64,000 nt of DNA from Micromonospora thermarum (GTDB lineage: Bacteria > Actinomycetota > Actinomycetes > Mycobacteriales > Micromonosporaceae), in assembly GCF_012034245.1 (NCBI RefSeq), contig NZ_JAATEO010000001.1, positions 1 to 64,000 of the forward strand, read 5' to 3'. A program made the position numbers and the translations under genes. The notes beneath the pieces are model-generated. The model was not told where the DNA came from and did not search any database. It was given only the letters and a program-made list of their open reading frames with translations. Below, one piece after another: positions 33,444 through 40,799 of the stretch (its first letter is position 1; each line of letters opens with the position of its first letter).

Positions 33444-34538
33444 TCAGCCCCGAACTGCTGCAACCGCCTCGGCGAGTCGGCGTACGCCCTCGTCGATCCG
33501 GTCGGCGGTCACCGCCGAGTACGCCAGGCGCACCGCGTGCCGCCCCCCGTCGAGGACGAAGTCGCTCCCCTTCACCACGGCCACGCCACGCTCGGCCGCG
33601 GCCGGGGCGAGCTTGTCCACGTCGACGTCCTCGGGGAACTCCACCCAGAGGAAGTAGCCACCGTCCGGCTCCACGAACCGGGCGTCCGGGATGTGCCGCC
33701 GCAGCGACTCGCCCAGCACCCGGGCGCGCTCACCGAGGGCGCGGCACACGGTCTCGATCGAGCGGTCGATCGCCCCCGAGACGCAGAACTGGTGCACGAT
33801 CGCCTCGGAGACCATGCCCGGCGAGATGTAGAGGCTGGTCGCCTTCTTGGCGATGTCGGCGATCAGGTCGGCCGGCCCGACCAGGTACCCGACCCGGACG
33901 CCCGGGCAGACCGTCTTGGTGAAGCTGGAGGCGTGGACGACCACGTTGCGGGTGTCGAGCGAGAGCATCGACGGCAGCGCCTCGCCCCGGAACCGGATGT
34001 CCGCGTACGGGTCGTCCTCGAAGATCGTGAACCCGTACTCGGCGGCGAGGTCGAGCAGCTCCCGCCGCTTCTCCAGGCTCAGCGTCACGCCCGCCGGGTT
34101 CTGGTAGTTCGGGATGATGTGGGCCAGCCGGGGGCGCACGCCCGACTCCAGCAGCTTGCGCAGCTCGGCGGTGTCCAGGCCGTCCGGCTCGATCGTGATG
34201 CCGTGCAGCTCGCTGCCCATCCGCTTCAGGTTGAGCAGGGTCCGGTCGTACGTGGGCCGCTCCACGACGACCGCGTCGCCGGGACGGACCAGGTGGTCGA
34301 AGAGGAACGCGTCGGCCTGGAGCGATCCGTTGGTGACCAGGACCTGGTCGGCCTGGACCCCGTGCTTCTTCGCGATCCACTCGCGCAGCGGGAGGTAACC
34401 GACGGAGGTGCCGTACGCCGTCACTCCGGCGGGGTCGGCGTCGAACGCGCGGACGGCGGCGGCCTTGAGCCCCTCGACATCGACGATGTCCAACGAGGGA
34501 GCGCCACGGGCGAAGGAGATCAGCTGCTCGGCGGTCAT
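33444..34538 (-). CDS. PLP-dependent aminotransferase, class I/II (2-aminoadipate-type)
   Basis: A 364-residue fold-type I aminotransferase. Key parts are YGTSVGYLPLREWIAKKHG, the substrate/PLP Asn in NYQNPAGV, the PLP-binding Lys in SSFTKTVCPGVRVGYL, and the terminal Arg region AVRLAYSAV. This resembles MocR/LysN-type enzymes but without the GntR DNA-binding domain. The likely substrate is an amino acid such as 2-aminoadipate or an aromatic one. The ATG was chosen because everything upstream in frame is arginine-rich and not homologous. Confidence 0.88.
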   Translation of the reverse strand: MTAEQLISFARGAPSLDIVDVEGLKAAAVRAFDADPAGVTAYGTSVGYLPLREWIAKKHGVQADQVLVTNGSLQADAFLFDHLVRPGDAVVVERPTYDRTLLNLKRMGSELHGITIEPDGLDTAELRKLLESGVRPRLAHIIPNYQNPAGVTLSLEKRRELLDLAAEYGFTIFEDDPYADIRFRGEALPSMLSLDTRNVVVHASSFTKTVCPGVRVGYLVGPADLIADIAKKATSLYISPGMVSEAIVHQFCVSGAIDRSIETVCRALGERARVLGESLRRHIPDARFVEPDGGYFLWVEFPEDVDVDKLAPAAAERGVAVVKGSDFVLDGGRHAVRLAYSAVTADRIDEGVRRLAEAVAAVRG

Positions 34539-34644
34539 GGCTGTTGAGCGTACGGAAGGCGACGGGGTGCGTGCGGTCGGCACGGCGATGTCCGCATCCT
34601 GAGCCACCGGGACGGGTGACCGGGCTCGACCGGTCGGCGGCAGA

Positions 34645-35103
34645 TCAGACCGGAAGGCCGAGCGGGTCGTGCTGCGCCTCGCGGGAGAGCCCCTCCACGT
34701 GCAGGCCGAGCGCCGTGACCAACTGTCCCCAGTCGAAGTAGGACCGCCAGGCGGCGATCCGTCCGCGCCGTACGCGCACCACGTCCACGACGTCCCAGCT
34801 GATCGTCCGCATCGTCGGCGCGACGGTGCCGAAGGGCGTGTGCAGCACACCGGTGTGGGTGCCGGTCAGCCGCTGCTCCACCGCCGCCCCGCCGGCCGTC
34901 TGCACGGCGCCGAGCCGGTCCACGTACAGGTCGGGGAAGGCCCCGGTCCAGGTCCGCAGCAGCGCCGGCAGCTCGATCGGGCGCACGGTGACACCCGGCA
35001 TGGCGTAGAAGGCATCCGCCGCGTACAGGTCGGGCAGCCGCGCCACGTCGCGGCGCAGGAGCATCGCGTACTGCTGCTCGACCAGTCGGTCCGCGCCGGG
35101 CAT
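34645..35103 (-). CDS. SnoaL-like / ester cyclase family protein
   Basis: A 152-residue alpha+beta-barrel protein of the SnoaL/NTF2-like group (RLVEQQYAMLLRRDVARLPDLYAADAFY, TWTGAFPDLYVDRLG, VVRVRRGRIAAWRSYFD). Such proteins include polyketide cyclases but most are of unknown role; no polyketide genes are present. The ATG follows GGGGGAGGA with 5 nt spacing. Confidence 0.8.
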   Translation of the reverse strand: MPGADRLVEQQYAMLLRRDVARLPDLYAADAFYAMPGVTVRPIELPALLRTWTGAFPDLYVDRLGAVQTAGGAAVEQRLTGTHTGVLHTPFGTVAPTMRTISWDVVDVVRVRRGRIAAWRSYFDWGQLVTALGLHVEGLSREAQHDPLGLPV

Positions 35104-35201
35104 GGCGTCCTCCCCCGCGGGCCGCGGCCCGTCCGCGCCCGCAGGGGATCCTTACCCGTCGATCCGCGGCCCAACCCTGTCGCGGCCGGCCGATCCGGCA
35201 C

Positions 35202-35594
35202 TCAGCCGGCGCCGACCATCCGGCTGGCCGCCCAGACCCGCATGATGTCCCGCACCGAGATCACCCCGGCGACCTCGCGGCCGTCGAGCACCACCAGGTG
35301 CCGGAAGCCACCGCGGGCCATCGCCGCGGCCGCCTCCTCGACCGTCCACTCCGGCCCCGCGTAGACCACGTCCCACGTCAGGTGGGCCCCGGTCCGCTCG
35401 ACGTCGCAGTCCAGACCTGCCCCGATCGCGTTGAGCACATCCCGTTCGGTCATGATCCCGATCCCCTCGGAGTCCGGATCGATCACGACCGCCGACCCGA
35501 TTCCACGGGCCGACATCATCTGCGCCGCCTGGCGGAGCGTGTGCTCCGGCCCGACCACGAGAACCTGGCTGGACATCGCTTCCCGAACCTGCAT
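35202..35594 (-). CDS. Two-CBS-domain protein
   Basis: A 130-residue protein made of two CBS domains (VREAMSSQVLVVGPEHTLRQAAQMM...GIMTERDVL and ...TVEEAAAAMARGGFRHLVVLDGREVAGVISVRDIM). CBS pairs bind adenine nucleotides and report energy state to a partner; the partner is not known. ATG chosen, with a GTG immediately upstream. Confidence 0.9.
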   Translation of the reverse strand: MQVREAMSSQVLVVGPEHTLRQAAQMMSARGIGSAVVIDPDSEGIGIMTERDVLNAIGAGLDCDVERTGAHLTWDVVYAGPEWTVEEAAAAMARGGFRHLVVLDGREVAGVISVRDIMRVWAASRMVGAG

Positions 35595-35709
35595 CACGCA
35601 TCACCCCTGTGGGACGGTGGCACCCGGTACGGAACATGGTGCGCCGGGTGTGTTTCCGGGACAAGACCAGACATCGCCGCGGCCCTGGGCGGCTCGCTAC
35701 TGTCGAGGC

Positions 35710-36159
35710 GTGTCCACCGAGCCCCTGCGCTGCGCGGGCGCGCTGATCGTCGACGACGACGGCCGCCTCTTCGTCCAGCGGCGATCCCCCGACCGACGCC
35801 TTTTTCCCAACTGCTGGGACATCGTGGGCGGTCACCTGGAACCGGGCGAGGAGATCGAGGACGCCCTGCGCCGGGAGGTGACCGAGGAGACCGGCTGGAC
35901 GGTCGCGTACGTGCTCGGCCTGGTCGGCGAGTACCGGTACGTGGCCGACGACGGGCTGGAGCGGATCGAGAGCGACTGGCTCGTCCGGGTCGACGGCGAC
36001 CTCGCCCGGCCGACGCTGGAGGCGGGCAAGCACACCGAGTACCGCTGGCTCGCCGAGCAGGACCTCGACCTGCTCGACGAGCACCGGGACGTCAACGACG
36101 GCCTGATCCGCCGGATCGCGGAGGACGCCTTCGCCCTGCTCCGCACGATCGGTTCGTGA
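35710..36159 (+). CDS. NUDIX hydrolase
   Basis: A 149-residue NUDIX enzyme. The box runs from GGHLEPGEEIEDALR to REVTEETGW, with all the metal-binding Glu residues. It hydrolyses a nucleoside diphosphate linked to another group; the substrate is not evident. The GTG start precedes STEPLRCAGALI. Its stop overlaps the next gene start (GTGA), so the two are coupled. Confidence 0.9.
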   Translation: MSTEPLRCAGALIVDDDGRLFVQRRSPDRRLFPNCWDIVGGHLEPGEEIEDALRREVTEETGWTVAYVLGLVGEYRYVADDGLERIESDWLVRVDGDLARPTLEAGKHTEYRWLAEQDLDLLDEHRDVNDGLIRRIAEDAFALLRTIGS

Positions 36160-36929
36160 ACGACACCGTCGACCTGGCGCCGCACCGGTTCGCCGGGCTG
36201 GTGGCCCCTGCGGTCGAGCGGACGTTCGTCGCCGGCATGCGCGCCGGCCGGGACGCCGGCGGCGCCGAGGTCAGCCGGCGGTACGGCGGGCCGGCGGCCA
36301 CCGGCTTCCTGGTGGATCTGCGCACCCGGCTCGCCGTGCCGGGCGGCACCGTCGAGGCGGCCGGCTTCACGGCGGTCACCCGGTACCGGGACCCGGCCGC
36401 CTGCCGGCGGGCGCTGGACCGGCACGTCGCACACGGGCTGGTCCACCGCGGGGCGGACGGCGCGATCACCGCGACGGAGCGGGGGCTGGCCTTCCTCGAC
36501 GAGCTGTGGCAGGTGCACGCGCGGGCGACCGGGGAGCTGTGGGCCGGGCACGCCGACCGGGTCCTTCGGCTGGTCGAGGCGCTCGGCCGGGTGCTCGCGT
36601 ACGCCCTCGTGCTGGCCGAGGACGACGGCGACCCGGCGGCGGACGGCGCGTTCCTGGCCATGGCGCCGCCCCACGAGCCGGACGGCACGCCACCCGGTGT
36701 GCTGCTGCTCAACCGGCTCGGCACGCTGCGCTACCACCGCGCCGACGCGCACGCGGCCGCGTGGACGGCCGCCGGGCACACCGCCACCAGCATCGTCCAG
36801 CTGGCGTCGGGGCCGGAGCGCCTCGCCATCGAACTGGAGACCGACCGCCGGGCGGCCGGGCCGTACGTGGTGCTGACCGCCGAGGAGCGGCTGACGATGC
36901 TCGCCGACCTGGCGGCCCTGCCCGGCTAG
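36156..36929 (+). CDS. Uncharacterised protein with winged-helix-like region
   Basis: A 257-residue protein of unknown function. The stretch VTRYRDPAACRRALDRHVAHGLVHRGADGAITATERG reads like a MarR-type winged helix (helix, wing, helix). The C-terminal half has ASGPERLAIELETDRRAAGPYVVLTAEERLTML. It starts in the GTGA overlap with the NUDIX gene, so a shared task is likely. It could be a regulator that senses a nucleotide-like ligand, but that is only inferred from its partner. Confidence 0.6.
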   Translation: MNDTVDLAPHRFAGLVAPAVERTFVAGMRAGRDAGGAEVSRRYGGPAATGFLVDLRTRLAVPGGTVEAAGFTAVTRYRDPAACRRALDRHVAHGLVHRGADGAITATERGLAFLDELWQVHARATGELWAGHADRVLRLVEALGRVLAYALVLAEDDGDPAADGAFLAMAPPHEPDGTPPGVLLLNRLGTLRYHRADAHAAAWTAAGHTATSIVQLASGPERLAIELETDRRAAGPYVVLTAEERLTMLADLAALPG

Positions 36930-37007
36930 GGCCGCTGCCGAAGTCCCCGGCCGAGCCGAGGCGGAGTCCAGGCCGGCGGTCCCGGCCGGCGGCGCTATCC
37001 TCCTCCG

Positions 37008-37772
37008 GTGAACGCCAGACGAACGGGACATGATGCCGGCATGGTCGGAATGGTGCTGGCAGCTGGTGCCGGGCGGCGGCTGCGCCCGTACACCGACACG
37101 CTGCCGAAGGCGCTGGTGCCGGTGGACGGGGACACCACCATCCTCGACATCGCGCTGCGCAACCTCGCCGAGGTCGGGCTCACCGAGATCGTCGTCGTGG
37201 TCGGCTACGCCGCCGGCGCGGTCCAGGAGCGGCAGGCCGACCTGGAGAAGAGGTACGGCGTCACGATCACCCTCGTGCACAACGACAAGGCCGAGGAGTG
37301 GAACAACGCGTACTCCCTGTGGCTGGCCCGGGAGTGGTTCGCGCGGGGCGTCCTGCTGGTCAACGGCGACACGGTCCACCCGGTGAGCGTGGAGAAGACC
37401 CTGCTGGCCGAGCGCGGTCCGGGCGTCCTCCTGGCGATCGACACGATCAAGACGCTGGCCGAGGAGGAGATGAAGACGACCTTCGACGTCGCCGGCCAGC
37501 TCACTCGGATCACGAAGCTGATGGACCCGGGCGAGGCGTACGGGGAGTACATCGGTGCGACGCTGATCGAGCCGCACGTCGCCGACGCGCTGGCCGACGC
37601 CCTGGAGACGACCTGGCGGCGGGACCCGAACCTCTACTACGAGGACGGCTACCAGGAGTTCGCCGACCGGGGTGGCGAGGTGCGCGCGGCGCCGATCGGC
37701 GACGTCTCCTGGGTCGAGGTCGACAACCACGACGACCTGGCCCGCGCCCGGGAGATCGCGTGCCGCTACTAG
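37008..37772 (+). CDS. Nucleotidyltransferase (phosphocholine/polyol-phosphate cytidylyltransferase-like)
   Basis: A 254-residue GT-A-fold nucleotidyltransferase. The nucleotide-binding loop is MVLAAGAGRRLRPYTDTLPK, followed by NDKAEEWNNAYSLWLA and LLVNGDTVHP (metal Asp). The NNxxSLW motif is typical of the LicC-like cytidylyltransferases, so CTP plus a phosphorylated alcohol is the likely reaction. It leads a three-gene operon with a polyol-phosphate dehydrogenase and a CDP-alcohol phosphotransferase, which fits that role. Start GTG as given; an ATG at 37041 gives the shorter usual N-terminus. Confidence 0.85.
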   Translation: MNARRTGHDAGMVGMVLAAGAGRRLRPYTDTLPKALVPVDGDTTILDIALRNLAEVGLTEIVVVVGYAAGAVQERQADLEKRYGVTITLVHNDKAEEWNNAYSLWLAREWFARGVLLVNGDTVHPVSVEKTLLAERGPGVLLAIDTIKTLAEEEMKTTFDVAGQLTRITKLMDPGEAYGEYIGATLIEPHVADALADALETTWRRDPNLYYEDGYQEFADRGGEVRAAPIGDVSWVEVDNHDDLARAREIACRY

Positions 37773-38827
37773 CCCGTAGCGTGCTGACCCCGCTGCACAT
37801 CGACGTGCGCCGGGGCGCGGTGGCGGATCTCGGCACGATCCTCGCCGACGGGCGCATCTCCTCCGGCGGCGACGTCGCCGTCGTGGTGGGGCCGGGACAG
37901 GGCGAGACGGTGGCCGGCCTGGTCCGCCCGTCGCTGCGGTCGGCTGACGTGTTCACCGTCGCCGGAGGCAGCCTGGACGCCGCCGACGAGCTGGGCAGCA
38001 AGCTCCGCAACCGGTCCTACGACGCGGTGGTCGCCATCGGCGGCGGCAAGACGATCGACGTGGCGAAGTACGCGGCCACCCGTCGCGGCCTGCCGATGGT
38101 CTCGGTGGCGACGAGCCTCGCCAACGACGGGATCGCCTCGCCGGTGGCCAGCCTGATCACCGAGGGGATCAAGGGCTCCTACGGGGTGCACATCCCGATC
38201 GCGGTGATCGTGGACCTGGATTTCGTGGAGGCCGGGCCGGAGCGGCACAACCGGGCCGGAATCGGCGACGTGGTCAGCAACATCAGCGCGCTGGCGGACT
38301 GGGAGCTGGCCCGGCAGGTGCGCGGTGAGCCGGTCGACGGGCTGGCGGCCTCGCTGGCCCGGGCGGGTGCCGAGGCGGTGCTCAACCACCCGGGCGACAT
38401 GTCCGACGACGCCTTCGTCACCGTGCTGGCCGAGGCGCTCATCTCCAGCGGCCTGGCGATGGCGGTGTGCGGCACCAGCCGACCGTCCAGCGGCGGCTGC
38501 CACGAGATCATGCACGCCGTCGACGCGCTCTACCCGGGCACCGCCTCGCACGGCGAGCTGGCGGGGCTCGGCGCGCTTTTCTGCACCTTCCTGCGGGGCG
38601 ACGAGCGGCGCTTCGTCGAGATGTCGGCCTGCCTGGCCCGGCACGGCCTGCCCCGGCTCCCCGCCGACGTCGAACTGACCGACGAGCAGTTCGTCGAGGC
38701 GGTCCTCTTCGCCCCGCGGACCCGCCCGGACCGCTACACGATCCTCGAGCACCTCGCCCTGTCCGCCGACGACGTCCGGAACCGGTTGGGAGACTACGTT
38801 GACGCCCTCCGTGATCACCTTGGCTGA
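37760..38827 (+). CDS. Glycerol-1-phosphate dehydrogenase-like enzyme (iron-containing ADH family)
   Basis: A 355-residue NAD(P)-dependent dehydrogenase resembling AraM/EgsA. Recognisable parts are VAIGGGKTIDVAKY (nucleotide loop), ATSLANDGIASPV, and the metal histidines in GGCHEIMHAVD and ASHGELAGLG. Family members reduce dihydroxyacetone phosphate to sn-glycerol-1-phosphate; a different ketose phosphate is possible. The start overlaps the upstream gene by 13 bases; GTG at 37781 is an alternative. Its product would feed the cytidylyltransferase and the CDP-alcohol phosphotransferase on either side. Confidence 0.82.
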   Translation: MPLLARSVLTPLHIDVRRGAVADLGTILADGRISSGGDVAVVVGPGQGETVAGLVRPSLRSADVFTVAGGSLDAADELGSKLRNRSYDAVVAIGGGKTIDVAKYAATRRGLPMVSVATSLANDGIASPVASLITEGIKGSYGVHIPIAVIVDLDFVEAGPERHNRAGIGDVVSNISALADWELARQVRGEPVDGLAASLARAGAEAVLNHPGDMSDDAFVTVLAEALISSGLAMAVCGTSRPSSGGCHEIMHAVDALYPGTASHGELAGLGALFCTFLRGDERRFVEMSACLARHGLPRLPADVELTDEQFVEAVLFAPRTRPDRYTILEHLALSADDVRNRLGDYVDALRDHLG

Positions 38828-39527
38828 GCAGTCCCGGCCGACGGTTGCCGACTTCTACCGGACCAACCGGGGCGGAGGGCTGTTCAGCGAGTCGGTCAGC
38901 CAGTGGATCGGCGCGACGTTCGCCGTCGTCGCCCACCGGCTCGGGCTCCGGCCCACCGCGCTGACGATCACCAACCTGGTGCTCGGGCTGAGCACCTCGG
39001 TGGCGGTCGTGGCGCTCGCCGAGCCGGTCGCCGACGGCCGCGTACCGGCCTGGCTGGTCGGGGTGCTGGCGCTGGTCGGCTGGCAGGTCGCGTACGCCCT
39101 GGACTGCGCCGACGGGCAGCTCGCCCGGGTCACCGGCCAGGGCAGCGCCGCCGGGGCCCGAGTCGACGTGCTCTGCGACGTGGCGGCCCAGATCGCCCTG
39201 GTCGCGGCGCTCACCGCGACCACCGTGGCGCAGACGCCGTCGACGCCGACCTGGCTGATCGCGGCGTTCGCCGGGACCTGGATGGTCAACCTGGTGACGT
39301 CGGTGATGCAGTCCGGCCCGAACGCGGCGAGCATGGTCACATCGACGTCGCTGCCCGTACGCCTGGTGAAGCTGGTCCGCGACTACGGTGCGGTGATCTT
39401 CGTGGCCGGGCTGGTGCTGCTGTTCGCGCCCGCGCTCACCCTCTGGGTGGTGGTCGCGTTCACGGTCGTCAACGGCGGCTTCCTGCTGGCCAGCATCGCC
39501 TTCTCCGCCCGCGCCAGCCTCCGCTAG
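38799..39527 (+). CDS. CDP-alcohol phosphotransferase, membrane-bound
   Basis: A 242-residue membrane enzyme with six or so hydrophobic segments. The family signature D-x2-D-G-x2-A-R-x8-G-x3-D-x3-D is complete (DCADGQLAR...GARVDVLCD). It moves a phospho-alcohol from a CDP donor to an acceptor alcohol, or the reverse arrangement as in phospholipid synthesis. The start chosen is TTG with GGGAG 7-8 nt upstream (29-base overlap with the previous gene); GTG at 38811 is an alternative. It ends the operon, 2 bases before a transposase remnant. Confidence 0.87.
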   Translation: MTPSVITLAEQSRPTVADFYRTNRGGGLFSESVSQWIGATFAVVAHRLGLRPTALTITNLVLGLSTSVAVVALAEPVADGRVPAWLVGVLALVGWQVAYALDCADGQLARVTGQGSAAGARVDVLCDVAAQIALVAALTATTVAQTPSTPTWLIAAFAGTWMVNLVTSVMQSGPNAASMVTSTSLPVRLVKLVRDYGAVIFVAGLVLLFAPALTLWVVVAFTVVNGGFLLASIAFSARASLR

Positions 39528-39529
39528 GG

Positions 39530-39703
39530 CTGCACCTGGCCGCCGACCGCCGCGGCCGGCCGATCACCCGGCACACGACCCCCGGCCAGCGCGCCGACTG
39601 CACCGGCTTCACGCAGGTCATGGCCGCGATCCGGATCCGACGGAGGGTCGGGCGGCCGCGGACCCGGCCCGGGCACGTGCTGGCTGACAAGGGCCGTCGA
39701 TGC
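39530..39703 (+). pseudogene. IS5-like transposase remnant
   Basis: Two bases after the CDP-alcohol phosphotransferase stop, a 58-codon stretch reads LHLAADRRGRPITRHTTPGQ and then ..VGRPRTRPGHVLADKGRR. This is the internal part of an IS5-family DDE transposase (compare the family pattern HLA.DGRGRPL...TPGQ...RGRPRTRPD.V.ADK.Y). Both ends are missing and the next block (KAYSSRA-like) is lost. It marks an old insertion at the left edge of the low-GC operon. Confidence 0.75.
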
Positions 39704-39946
39704 GCCCTTCGAGCCCGAGGGGCCGAAACCGAGCCGACCGCAAGCCCGTGACCAGCACAGACCCGCCGACGATCACGCCCGTGTGTCCACGAATTGCGGA
39801 ACTCGGGCTTTCGGTTGAACCGGTTGGCCGGTTGCACCGTTGTCCCAACGTCCACTGTCCTCAGTTGTCGGCCGGCGCGCTGGCCAGCTTCGACGTACCG
39901 AGGAAGCTTCGACGCACAAGGAAGCTTCGACGCAGCGAGGAAGGCT
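39704..39946. other. Gap between transposase remnant and Smr gene
   Basis: No coding sequence recognised. GC content drops in its second half, and the last 60 bases are the tandem repeats at 39886-39941. A promoter for the operon probably lies here: TTGAAC (39814 region) is a possible -35, but I see no matching -10 with confidence. Confidence 0.4.
39886..39941. repeat. Three tandem 18-19-bp repeats ending in the ribosome site
   Basis: Units AGCTTCGACGTACCGAGGA, AGCTTCGACGCACAAGGA and AGCTTCGACGCAGCGAGGA follow each other directly. The AGGA of the last unit is the ribosome site of the Smr-domain gene. The HindIII-like AAGCTT junctions are AT-rich compared with the surroundings. Confidence 0.85.
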
Positions 39947-40207
39947 ATGACCAAACTCACGCTCGATCTGCACCCGATCTTTCAGAGTGATCGCGACATC
40001 GACCGCACCCTGCGCGAAATCATGTTCGAGGCGGTGCGCACGAAGGCCGAGCTCGTCGAGATCATCCCGGGCAAGGGCCGCGGGCAGCTCAGGCGGCGCG
40101 TGTTGGGCTTCCTCGCCCAGCGGCACATTCGCCGGCTGTACGACCGAGTCGAGACCGACCCCGACAACAGTGGCGTCATCTACGTCCGGTTCAGCCGCCA
40201 CGCCTGA
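39947..40207 (+). CDS. Small Smr-domain protein
   Basis: An 86-residue protein made almost only of an Smr (MutS2 C-terminal-like) domain: LTLDLHPIF at the N-terminus, then ELVEIIPGKGRGQLRRRVLGFL, the glycine-rich loop of the fold, and a last strand SGVIYVRF. Smr domains bind or cut nucleic acids. Stand-alone Smr proteins this small are uncommon. GC content is clearly lower than in the flanks (35 of 60 bases in the line at 39961). It leads a compact operon with a split iron-sulfur carrier. ATG follows GAGGAAGG. Confidence 0.72.
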   Translation: MTKLTLDLHPIFQSDRDIDRTLREIMFEAVRTKAELVEIIPGKGRGQLRRRVLGFLAQRHIRRLYDRVETDPDNSGVIYVRFSRHA

Positions 40208-40244
40208 ACCCCTTGTTCACCAGGCTCTAAGGAGGCCATAGATC

Positions 40245-40604
40245 GTGACCGTTCCAGCATCGTCTCAGCTTGCGGGGAGCGACGGATCAACACCCGATGG
40301 CGACCAGTTGGCCGAAGAAGGCGGCCGCGTTGTTGAGCCTGTCTCGGCCAATGCTGCAGGAGTGGTTCTTACGCCTGCGGCGGTCCGCAAGGTTTGGGAG
40401 CTGCTCGAGCAGGAGGGGCGGAGTGGTCTGCGGCTGCGTCTCGCGGTCCAGCCTGGCGGCTGTTCCGGCATGCGGTACCAGTTGTTCTTCGACGACCGGC
40501 TTCTTGACCGTGACCAGCGCTTCGTGTTTCCCGTAAACCCGGAACCTGCTCACACGGATGACGCCGGCACTGATAGCGGATACGAAAGCGGGAACGATGA
40601 GTGA
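40245..40604 (+). CDS. A-type iron-sulfur carrier (IscA/ErpA-like), N-terminal half
   Basis: A 119-residue protein. Residues about 42-88 match the first half of HesB/IscA/ErpA proteins (VVLTPAAVRKVWELLEQEG, RLAVQPGGCSGMRYQLFFDD) with the first cluster-ligand Cys in GGCSG. The domain then stops: a 30-residue acidic, disordered tail (ending SGYESGNDE) replaces the second half, which is encoded by the next gene. The N-terminal 40 residues are also disordered. The GTG follows AAGGAGG with 9 nt spacing, a strong site. The stop overlaps the next start by 8 bases. Confidence 0.8.
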   Translation: MTVPASSQLAGSDGSTPDGDQLAEEGGRVVEPVSANAAGVVLTPAAVRKVWELLEQEGRSGLRLRLAVQPGGCSGMRYQLFFDDRLLDRDQRFVFPVNPEPAHTDDAGTDSGYESGNDE

Positions 40605-40797
40605 CGTGACCCAGCTGAGTCAGCAGAAGGTTCCTGGTGTGGGGGATCCCGTGGTCGAGGTGGTGATCGACAGGATGAGCCTGCCGTACCTGGCGAACGC
40701 GACGATCGACTACGTGGACACCATCGCGCAGCAGGGCTTCACCATCGACAATCCCAATGCTGCCGGTGCCTGCGCATGTGGGGATTCCTTCCACTGA
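40597..40797 (+). CDS. A-type iron-sulfur carrier, C-terminal half
   Basis: A 66-residue protein. After about 17 unrelated residues it continues the IscA/ErpA fold exactly where the previous gene left off: VVEVVIDRMSLPYLANATID, YVDTIAQQGFTIDNPNA and the terminal CACGDSF with the remaining two ligand cysteines. The ATG lies inside the upstream gene (8-base overlap, different frame), so translation is coupled. The two products together would supply the three conserved cysteines. A plain frameshift would not explain the extra coding tails on both halves. Confidence 0.8.
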   Translation: MSDVTQLSQQKVPGVGDPVVEVVIDRMSLPYLANATIDYVDTIAQQGFTIDNPNAAGACACGDSFH

Positions 40798-40799
40798 CG

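Noticed and set aside
34645..36159. Part of a polyketide cluster (SnoaL-like protein nearby)
   Set aside because: No ketosynthase, acyl carrier or tailoring genes are present; SnoaL-like folds are widespread.
40245..40797. Split iron-sulfur carrier as a simple sequencing frameshift
   Set aside because: A single base change cannot account for the extra coding tails on both halves; the second half has its own ATG and the first a clean stop. The possibility of decay is kept as the refuting case.
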